From Saccoglossus kowalevskii (taxonomy: Eukaryota; Hemichordata; Enteropneusta; Harrimaniidae), in assembly GCF_000003605.2 (NCBI RefSeq), contig NW_003107591.1, positions 181,180 through 198,292 of the forward strand: a DNA stretch of 17,113 bases, in the 5' to 3' direction. The notes under the pieces are model-generated. The model made no database searches, was not told the origin of the DNA, and saw nothing but the letters and a program-made list of their open reading frames with translations. The position numbers were made by a program, and so were the translations under genes. This document shows, one piece after another, positions 8,557 through 15,930 of this stretch; positions within the stretch are counted from its first letter, which is position 1, and the number at the start of each line of letters is the position of its first letter.

Positions 8557-9585
8557 TAAGATTCTTAAATTGGACATTTGATGAGTGGATCTGGACTTAA
8601 GGAACTATTGGAGACAATTTATGCCAAAAATGCTGTTGGGCATGTGTTGAGTGGCAAGGCCATTTCCAGGGCTATTAGGGGTCACATTCTAGTGGAAGCA
8701 GCATTATATGCATTGCTTTTGTCAATGATGAATGACCTTCCACTACCAAGAAGATACCAGGGCTTGTGAATTAACAGATATACCCGAACATGGCGATTCC
8801 AGTAATGCAAATCAGTCACAAACAGAAGATACAATGAATGAGTTGAAAGAAGCAGGGACCATCCTCGAGAGACTGCTTGCACACGAGACAGAGATGGAAT
8901 CGGTTTGTTCGGAAGAAGTACTTACTCTAATACAGGGAAAAATCAACCAATTCAAGAAAACACTCGCTTCCCTTAGAACATCCAAGTTATGGCTACAGTA
9001 CATAAAGATGATTTAAATACTCCAGCAGTTCATTAAAGTTGAAAGAACTGGTAACCGGTCTCTCCATCTAAAAGCTTTTTCAGACATACTTCCATACTTT
9101 GCTGCATCTGGCCATAATCATCATGCAAAGTCAGTGTACATATATCTTCAGATTATGTCAAAACTACCATGTGGTTAGGTGGACAGACTGGGCAGGTATA
9201 TCGACTGATCTTGCAATTGAACAAGTGTTGATGTGGAGTGTCAAAACAAGTGGTGGGCTGACAAGGGGTAGAGGTATTTCAGAAATATAATGTACCGTTT
9301 GGCTACTAGCAACACCTGTATGTGCAGAAGTCAACCGTGCAATGCAAGAGTTCACTGGTGTTTCTTACATCACAAGTGAGCAACACAAAGAGAGTGCAAA
9401 GACCAGGCAAATTAGAGATCATAATGACCTAATGGAGTTGGTACAGTTTCTTCGTGCAAGAAATCCATTCACGAACAACTCTTCTCTATGTAATATAGCT
9501 ACTGGAGTTGTTTCTGATGACACAGTAAATGTCTATGATTGGAAAAAGCGAGTGATTTTACATTCACTAAAAAAGAACAGGCTGT

Positions 9586-10480
9586 GTGAAAACATCATTA
9601 AAGCTTGATGCAGATGAAGTACAAGTTGATCCCCAGTTGTTATTTCAAAGACTTGTTTCCATTGCAAGGGGAATTGTATCAACAGACGAGTTGTCCAGTC
9701 TTTTCACCTATGAGCCGTGTACTCACCCACCAGCATTGTTTGCCTCTGATGGACTTATGCGGGAAGCAAACAAGCCAGCTTTAGCCGAAGCAGTCTGGAA
9801 ATGTGTTGGTCCCATTACTAGTGACATTGAGGTTAAGTATGTTATTGATGGAGGTTCACTTTTACAGACAGTTCTGCAAACTTTACCTTGTTTACATTGA
9901 CCGCAAATATGGTAAAGAATCAACAGTTGTTTTGATGGCTATCCAGATAGACCATCAACAAAAGACGCAACTCATCCTAGGCGTTCAATAGGGAAATTGT
10001 CTACTGGTGTTTAGTTTGATTCTGACATGGTTATGAATAATGAAGAAACAACAGTTCCTTGCAAATTAATATTGCGGCTCATTAATATCCTGGGAACTGA
10101 ACTGGAAATGAAGGGAATCAAGGTTCGAAATGCTGAAGAAGATGTAGATGTCCTTATTGTGATGACAGCTGTAGACTCTGCTGTCAATGCACCAATAGTA
10201 GTTGTAGGTGAGGACACGAACTTGTTGGTGTTGTTGATCTACCATGTCAACTTAAATAGTCACAAACTGTATTTAAAACCAGAGGCACTGCGAAATACAA
10301 AAAACAAAGTCAAAGTGTGGGACATAAAACATACCAAAAACAAACTAGGACCACTTGTTTGCAAAAACATATTATTTATACATGCTGTCTTGGGCTGTGA
10401 CACCACATCCATATGGCTTAGGAAAGGGTCTGTACTTGAAAACATTCCAAACCAACAAGCTGTTTCAATGTCATGCTTCA
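9586..10480 (+). other. Domain remnant: XPG/FEN1-like PIN nuclease pattern
   Basis: Acidic motifs follow each other as in FEN1/XPG/EXO1-type PIN nucleases. KYVIDGGSLL (9835-9864) matches the first Asp followed by Gly. FDGYPDRPSTKD (9931-9966, after a 1-base slip from TVV) corresponds to the VFDG motif with basic and Ser/Thr residues behind it. EEDVDVLIV (10135-10161) fits the Glu/Asp pair before the helix. VVVGEDTNLLVLL (10201-10239) matches the strand with the Asp-x-Asp-x-Leu element, here Asp-Thr-Asn, so the second acid is lost. HAVLGCDTTS (10381-10410) matches the G-D closing motif. Such enzymes cut flap or structured DNA with two metal ions. Frameshifts near 9895, 9930 and 10408 and TAG 10012-10014 break it. 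The fold assignment is mine, from motif order only. Confidence 0.55.
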
Positions 10481-10827
10481 GGATTTGACAAAGATGATGC
10501 TTCAAAAGACGACATTGTGAAGTCGGGAGAATAAGCCTTGGTTCTTTTATATGATGGCAAGACCGATGAAACATTGGATTCACTCAAAATGGGATAATTC
10601 TTTTAGAAAGTTGCTACAAGCGTTACATGTGTAGGCCTGAGAATATTCCACCAACATCTGCAGCTGTAGGTTACCATAGTCAACGGGTATACCACCAGGT
10701 TCTGGTGTGGCAAGGGCAAACTCATGTTAATCCAGAAGAATGGGGCTGGAAAGTGAAGAAGGGAAAATTGCTTGCTATGCCAACTGGCAAGCCTCCTGCA
10801 CCTGACAAATTACTAAAAGTTATAAGA

Positions 10828-10935
10828 TGTAAATGTAAATGTAAAGTAGACTGTCGAACGACACGTTACACATGTAGAAAACATGGACTAAAATGCTCCC
10901 CCATGTGTGATGAATGTAGAGGTGTAAGCTGTAGA
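10828..10935 (+). other. Domain remnant: tesmin/TSO1-type CXC (CRC) zinc domain
   Basis: The residues CKCKCKVDC, then TCRKHGLKC and CDECRG--C-N, give C-x-C-x-C-x3-C-x6-C-x6-C-x3-C-x2-C-x4-C followed by RN. This is the Cys-rich half found in tesmin, LIN54 and TSO1, which binds zinc and contacts DNA. All nine Cys codons are intact. A short acidic run (DLDDDDD) follows. Upstream in the same frame, PENIPPTSAAVGYHSQRVYH and NPEEWGWK are conserved lead-in blocks of this family. The only break close by is the frame change near 10620. Confidence 0.8.
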
Positions 10936-11055
10936 AATTCACCCAATCTGGATCTTGATGATGATGATGATCAACTATATTATTATAAAATTAGAATTAT
11001 ACTGACTTCATTTGATGATTGGCCACCCAACCACCTATTTTCATTCCAATCCTAA

Positions 11056-11634
11056 ACAGAATGAAGGTATGACAAAACACAAGTCTGATCATGTTAGTTT
11101 GTAGCTGTCTCATTCTACCACAAACTTGAAATTACAACATCAAACCTTGATTTGAGCCCCATTCATTATGTGATCATTGCCACATTCCACATACCTGTAA
11201 CTGTGAAATGTCCTTCATATATATTACCATTGTATCACCAATCTTTACATGATACAATCACATATACTTTGATAAACATGATTCATTTGTGTGTTTTTAT
11301 GCAGATGCAGCAAAGTATCATGTTGATTTGGCGAATGATGGATCTAAATATGTCCCAAATATTTTGTTTTGTAATAATGCAAATGATATATGAACAATAA
11401 TCGCAGAGTTTTCTATATTGTGTATAATTTATATTGATAAAATGTCAATGAAACAAGACTATTACCAGACCCTGTATATTTCTGAAAATATCACCACTTA
11501 GTGGCGCTGTACATGCATATAGAGGGCGCTATTTGCTGCACCATGCGCAAAAAATGTTTGGCTGAAAAATATGTTAAGTGTGATAAATATGTGGATATAT
11601 TGACCATTATTATCCCATATGCATTTGTATATGT
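11056..11634. other. No recognisable gene; AT-rich
   Basis: Open frames here (for example 11152-11400) are low-complexity and match nothing I know. Two CTCF-like words lie at 11494-11507 (CCACTTAGTGGCGC) and 11521-11529 (AGAGGGCGC). The latter word also occurs at 3168-3176. They are a weak match and not called as sites. Confidence 0.55.
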
Positions 11635-12066
11635 ACGTCTTACTGCACCAATAAAATGACTTAATATTTCCATTATATGGGCAATATCAATACTTGAAAA
11701 AAATAACCTTCTCTTTGTCCGATTTTGGTAGACTTTTGATATGTTGTTTATATACGTCTATTGTTTCTAAATCTGCAAAGAAACTTTCTGTTGCAATTTT
11801 GTCCGGGTTGACCTAAAAATCAAATTAGATTGACTGGACTACTAGCTTTTACGTCTTACTGCACCAATAAAATGACTTAATATTTCCATTATATGGGCAA
11901 TATCAATACTTGAAAAAAATAACCTTCTCTTTGTCCGATTTTGGTAGACTTTTGATATGTTGTTTATATACGTCTATTGTTTCTAAATCTGCAAAAAAAC
12001 TTTCTGTTGCAATTTTGTCCGAGTTGACCTAAAAATCAAATTAGATTGACTGGACTACTAGCTTTT
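11635..12066. repeat. Tandem duplication, 2 x 216 bp, 99% identical
   Basis: Copy one is 11635-11850 and copy two 11851-12066, with an exact 216-bp offset and no gaps. I find only two differences, G to A at 11780/11996 and G to A at 11806/12022. Each copy begins ACGTCTTACTGCACC and ends ACTACTAGCTTTT. ACGTCT also occurs inside each copy (TATATACGTCTATTG). The near identity means a recent duplication, or an assembly artefact. No coding content. Confidence 0.97.
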
Positions 12067-13019
12067 AAAAGACATCGGCTTCTGTATATGACGTCATCAT
12101 GCATGTTGAAGTGATCTGTTACAGATGCAGATTTATATATTACATTCATTGTTTTTAAAATATTGTTGCTATACAGTAATACATTTCAATCGTAATTAGA
12201 GGTTATTAGAGATTATTGTATCTGCGGTAGGTAAAATCAGTGCTAAAAACAATAAATCTGCAACATGCTCTAAAAAAAATTGCCCAACGGTTTAGGTCTT
12301 GGTTTTTTTTGGTCATTCTCGATGACCTTAGCCAACGTTTGAAACAAAATTTCCTAATGTACTATTTTATTCCGGGTCAAACCCTAAATTCACTGGACTA
12401 CTGCTCAACCTTGGAGATTACAAGTGCCTGGGCAGCTGTGGTGGGCAGTGTAAGTAATTAGCGATGACTAATACACAATGTAACTTAAACCATTACCCAC
12501 TACTTTATGTCACTAACCAATTACAATCACTATTTAGATAATTAGATAATATTATTCATGCAAGGTAGCAACCTATCTTGTGCTCTGCTAAATCCAAAAA
12601 AAGCTGTAACGCAACATAATCAAAGAGGTTTACCTGTGATCTGTTACCTGTTTGTTTGTTTGAAATGTATGTCACTCGTTGACCCAGAATGAGCAGTAAA
12701 CGGCTCTGTCTGAGAGAGGGTATTTCAGGCAGTGAGAAATGAACATTTTGTGTGATTTCTAATATTCTGCCTTCATCACAAATATCAAATAATTAACCAG
12801 TGCCCCCAAGTCATGCGTTTTCGCTTAAAATGACCCCTGTGGGGAATCGGCAATCTCCTTTGCAAGCTTGATAAAGGACCCATCTAATAGTGTGGCACAA
12901 CTTGATGGTGATATATTGTCTTTAACATGGCAAATAAACATTCAAGACTAAGTACCCCAATAACCTGTGTGTGAACACAGAACACAGAGTCACCACCAAT
13001 TGTTGAATACGCAGGTGGG
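12067..13019. other. No recognisable gene; expected place of a 5' LTR, not found
   Basis: The 73-codon frame at 12240-12461 has no recognisable domain. 12371-12405 (TCCGGGT and ACTGGACTACT) resembles the end of the 216-bp unit and may be an older copy. A TGACGTCA palindrome is at 12089-12096. The stretch just before 13020 should hold the LTR, primer-binding site and leader of the Gypsy element, but I find no direct repeat shared with 16000-17113 and no clear tRNA-complementary site. Confidence 0.5.
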
Positions 13020-14346
13020 ATTAAAATGGGGGAAGACAGTTTGCCTGGCCTTAAAATAGTGGTTTGTCAACAAGGTGACCGAGTCAAGTTTAAAAGATGC
13101 TTATCTGTAAAGGAAAGAGCTTGCAACTCGCTGCAACTCACTAATTTGCAAGTGATGATTCTTAACATGGCTCGTAGAATTGTTGCTGATGGAAATATGA
13201 AGCCCTGATTGTAAAAGTCAGTTAGTGCTAACCCCATATAAACCTGATGTAATTGACAATCTGATTGTGAGATTTAACCATTTGAAAGTGGCAAGGGAAA
13301 CACCAGGAAAGACAAAATATGCTATTGTTAGAGACACCCATCGTCATTTAGAGGGAACAGGGAAGATGGTGGATTGTCAATCCTAGAAGATTTGATTGAA
13401 ACCGTGATCAAATTGACCGAGAACCAAAGGGCAGGAAATTCATCAATTAATGAGACCCCGGGGAAAACTGATGAGAACCAAGTATAAACACAACTACCAC
13501 AGAAAGTGTTGTAAAGTCACAAAATGATTATGAGGCAGTACAGCTACAATTGTTGGAACTCACCAAGGCTACTGAGGGACGAACCAATCAGAATATAGGA
13601 GGGAAGCAATTGTGTAGACAAAAGAGTTTAAGATTAGTGGACAGATTGGAAAATCCGATTAAAAGGATAAACTGACTTTCACCATCAAATGGAAAGTGGG
13701 ATTAGTAGGGAATACCATGAAAGAGAAATCATTGAAGGTATAATTAGGGCAATTAGAAGCCAAGAAGAGATTTGTACGTACTTGGAAAGTACGAGTAATT
13801 TGACACTTCCTCGCTCAATCTCACCTTTTAGAGCACATTACAGGGAAAGGGAGGCCAAAGAACTTTACCAGGATCTCAGTAGGGCAACTCAAGACCCTAA
13901 AGAATCTCCCCCAAACTTCCTGTTTTGCATACTTGACCTTTAATAGCGAGTTATATTTGCATATAAGGCAACTGAGGCTACTACTACACATGATCCACGC
14001 AAACCATTTAGGTGTCATAATTGTCGAGAAGATGGGACAAAAAAACTGTGACCACTGCTTCAGGTGTGGCAGCAGTGAGCACTTTAATGCTAGATACAAG
14101 TCACCAAGGGAAATAGACGGGAAACGGGGATTGGAAGCGACATGGAATAACCAAGCCCCAAGACCAGTTCCAAACTTGTAATAATTGCCGGAGACCAGAG
14201 CACGAAATAAGTCAACAATGTTCTTCTTGTTATGATGGTGCATACTGTTCCAACAACTGTCAAAAAGCCCACTAAGAAGAACACAATGTGTACTGTAAAA
14301 TAATGCAGCAACTTGAAGAAAACGGCAAAGAAAAACAGTCAATAAT
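13020..14346 (+). pseudogene. Gypsy gag remnant with CCHC knuckle and MYND-type finger
   Basis: The N-terminal part is scattered. 13200-13385 reads LTPYKPDVIDNLIVRFNHL, and LEDLIETVIKLTENQRAG follows. Next comes DYEAVQLQLLELTKATEGR (about 13530-13590). The capsid-like core at 13689-13943 has EREIIEGIIRAI, a YLE block, FRAHYREREAKELYQDLS and QDPKESPPNFLF before a stop at the usual DLRQK position. A knuckle, C-x2-C-x4-H-x4-C with the last Cys read as Tyr, sits at 14056-14097. In another frame a MYND-like finger runs 14177-14296. Gag packages the element RNA; the capsid and nucleocapsid parts can be told apart. At least four frame changes. The minus-strand open frame at 13821-14369 is only its shadow. 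Confidence 0.72.
14177..14296 (+). other. MYND-type zinc finger in the gag remnant
   Basis: The frame reads TCNNCRRPEHEISQQCSSCY, then GAYCSNNCQKAH, a stop, EEHNVYC. Ligands follow C-x2-C-x10-C-x2-C and then the YCS-x2-CQ-x2-H...H-x3-C signature of MYND domains. TAA at 14273-14275 stands where MYND fingers carry a conserved Trp (HW). All visible Cys/His ligands are intact. MYND domains usually bind proline-rich peptides in host regulators; a role in a retrotransposon gag is unknown to me. Confidence 0.7.
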
Positions 14347-14407
14347 GTAACCAGAAAATGAACTATCAATGTCAGTGAACACCAGCAAGACGGGCAAAAC
14401 TACTGAA

Positions 14408-14945
14408 GTTGGTTGGTAACAAATGTGTGGTGGAATGTTCTATACAAGAAAAGGAAGTTCATGCATTGTAGGACACAGGCTCCAAAGTATGTGTCATCTC
14501 CAATGCATGGACAATGCATAAACCTTCCAGATAATCCACATAACCCAATTGAAGAACTTCTTGAGATTGGCACAACCCTGAATGCGAAAGCAATGAATGG
14601 TACAGATATATCCTATTCAGGTTGGATAGAGGCTGATTTTCATCTGACTTCTAGGAATCCATATACCAATAAATTGAACTAATGTTAGTCAGTGCAGACT
14701 CCTCCAATGAACCAACTAGTCATATCATTGGTTACAATGTTATAGAAAAGGTATACAAACAGTATGGCAATAGTATAGATGATTACCAATGTATCAACTT
14801 TACAAATGCTATATCAAGCTCATTTCAAACACAAAATGCTTCAGCTGTTGTTAATTTAATTCAGCAGAATTATATGGACTGTGGCTATTTGGGCATAGTT
14901 AGGGGTGAAGATTCAGGCAGGTCCGACAGTTCTAACCAAAACTAA
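14408..14945 (+). pseudogene. Gypsy retropepsin remnant
   Basis: KLVGNKCVVECSIQEKEVHA leads into L-stop-DTGSKVCVISNAW. The aspartic protease active site DTGS is at 14472-14483, directly after TAG at 14469-14471, where Trp is the usual residue. After a frame change, 14530-14681 encodes IEELLEIGTTL and NGTDISYSGWIEADFHL, the typical flap and later strands. A second change at about 14682 gives MLVSADSSNEPTSHIIGYNV, matching the I-I-G-hydrophobic-N-V-I-E motif that closes the fold, and then an open tail to 14945. The enzyme would cleave Gag-Pol. The catalytic Asp is present, but two frameshifts and one stop break it. Confidence 0.78.
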
Positions 14946-14962
14946 TTAAGAAAAAACAACCA

Positions 14963-15202
14963 GTGTTGTTCGAGCCAAGTATAGAGAACCCCTTACAGGA
15001 CGGCTTGGAAATAAACAGACATTCAATTGCGATAGGCAAGGGATCTGCACACCAAATAATTATTTCAGTGCATAACTCTACCAAACATGACATCATTCTT
15101 GTAAACCGGACAACCGGATTACTTGGACAACTTCACTTGAAGTTAAACTTAAAGTTGAAACAAAGTCAAGGTCAAGGTGAATTCCACCACAATCACCATT
15201 GA
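14963..15202 (+). pseudogene. Gypsy pol spacer after the protease (domain start of RT missing)
   Basis: An open stretch of 79 codons contains LFEPSIENPLQDGLEINRHS, then IIISVHNSTKHDIILVNRTT and LLGQLHLKLNLKL. The pattern 'VLFEP...LP-GL...VHN-T-HDI-L--RT-LG-L' is found between protease and RT in this Gypsy group. It ends in HHNHH and a stop, after which the sequence continues with the end of RNase H instead of RT. Confidence 0.65.
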
Positions 15203-15225
15203 GGTTAACCACAAATCATCAAGTG

Positions 15226-15547
15226 AGACTTTACTATGCCAGGCTGAAGGCAACAGGGCACAGATGGGTAGCAGATTTGACAGACTTTAATTTTACGATA
15301 AAATATAGACCAGGGCCGATCTAACGCTGATGTTGATGTACTATCAAGAATGCCAGTAGATGCTAAGAATTATGCTGCAAAATGCACAGAGCAAGTCTCC
15401 CAAAATTTGTTTAGTGGTACAGTCCATTCAGCCAATGCTATTCAGGATAGAACAACTGACTGGGATCATGCAATTGTTTTGCCTCATAATGTTCAAGAAG
15501 AAGTGAGGAATTCAACATCAACAATAACACCAATGACGACGGCTTAA
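15226..15547 (+). pseudogene. Gypsy RNase H C-terminal end
   Basis: RLKATGHRWVADLTDFNFTI followed by KYRPG (15241-15315) is the conserved end of Gypsy RNase H. TAA at 15322-15324 and a shift to another frame follow, where SNADVDVLSRMPVD (15320-15363) continues the motif N-x-AD-x-LSR. The rest of the frame to 15547 is the variable linker before integrase. The first two thirds of RNase H and all of RT are absent. RNase H would remove the RNA strand during reverse transcription. Confidence 0.82.
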
Positions 15548-15659
15548 ATAAAGATTGCTCAACAAGAAAATCAGTTAATTAATCAGCTAATTTAATACAA
15601 ACAAAAGAAGTGTCACCCAACACAGGAAGAGCGCAGAGGGGAGTCTAAATGTAGTGTAA

Positions 15660-15930
15660 ACCTGGCCAGACTATGATTTTATTGGCCACACATGCAGAGA
15701 GGCATTGAGAAATACATAACCAAGCAATTTAAATGCATGAATTAGAAACCATCAAATATCCACGTAAAAGCACTATTAGTAAACATCCCCACAACTGCAT
15801 CCTAGTATCTATTGATTCTCTGCACTTGGAAAACAGCACAAGTGGGTATGAATATATTGTGTTACTTGTAGGCCACTTCATTGAGAGTTGTAGGCGGAAA
15901 GTTGTGCGATATCATCTCCACTACTGAGAG
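15660..15930 (+). pseudogene. Gypsy integrase remnant (N-terminal motif and start of catalytic core)
   Basis: FYWPHMQRGIEKYITKQFKC (15677-15736) is the sequence around the zinc-binding N-terminal domain; the first Cys of the expected CxxC pair reads as Phe. In another frame (15733-15905) the core reads ILVSIDSLHLENSTSGYEYI, with the first catalytic Asp at 15814-15816, and LLVGHF. There GGC (15871-15873) gives Gly where VVDHF-type motifs have Asp. After about 15905 the frame turns into unrecognisable sequence, so the second catalytic Asp and the Glu are lost. Integrase inserts the cDNA into the genome. Confidence 0.7.

Larger units (their letters stand above)
8557..11055 (+). pseudogene. Decayed PIN-like nuclease/CXC-domain family gene, 5'-truncated
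   Basis: The order is IGHLMSGSGLKELLETIYAK with GKAISRAIRGHILVEAAL (8566-8710), then a frameshift near 8750, EDTRACELTDIPE, an acidic linker, and KLWLQYIKMI with an in-frame TAA (9014-9016). The same frame continues FIKVERTGNRSLHL and FAASGHNHHAKSVYIYLQ to TAG 9176-9178. A shifted frame (9171-9608, one TAA at 9288) gives GISTDLAIEQVLMWSVK, TSGGLTRGRG and PVCAEVNRAMQEFTGVSY. From 9586 VDPQLLFQRLVSIARG leads into a PIN-like region (separate entry). 10409-10560 reads YGLGKG and DDASKDDIVKSGE-stop-ALVLLYDG. 10627-11055 ends with a CXC domain and an Asp run. At least five frameshifts and five stops. I see no introns or start codon. I recognise the layout from uncharacterised invertebrate proteins; the function is unknown, and nuclease activity is inferred from the domain pattern. 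Confidence 0.75.
13020..15930 (+). mobile_element. Decayed Ty3/Gypsy LTR retrotransposon, internally deleted
   Basis: Reading rightward: gag with zinc fingers, a retropepsin DTGS motif, the segment after the protease, the RNase H tail directly after it, and the beginning of integrase. This gag-PR-(RT)-RH-IN order, with RNase H before integrase, defines Ty3/Gypsy. Fingers, thumb and palm of RT and most of RNase H are missing between about 15202 and 15241. Many stops and frame changes occur. LTRs were not found, so both ends are estimates: the left one from the first gag-like codons, the right one from the last integrase motif. It may extend into 15930-17113. Confidence 0.78.

Noticed and set aside
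12089-12096. TGACGTCA, a full CRE palindrome.
   Set aside because: A single 8-bp word without a nearby promoter or gene; expected by chance at this scale.
13821-14369. A 182-codon minus-strand frame, the longest in the window, with hydrophobic stretches.
   Set aside because: It lies antisense to the gag core and zinc fingers, which have clear motifs on the plus strand; no domain is visible in the minus reading.
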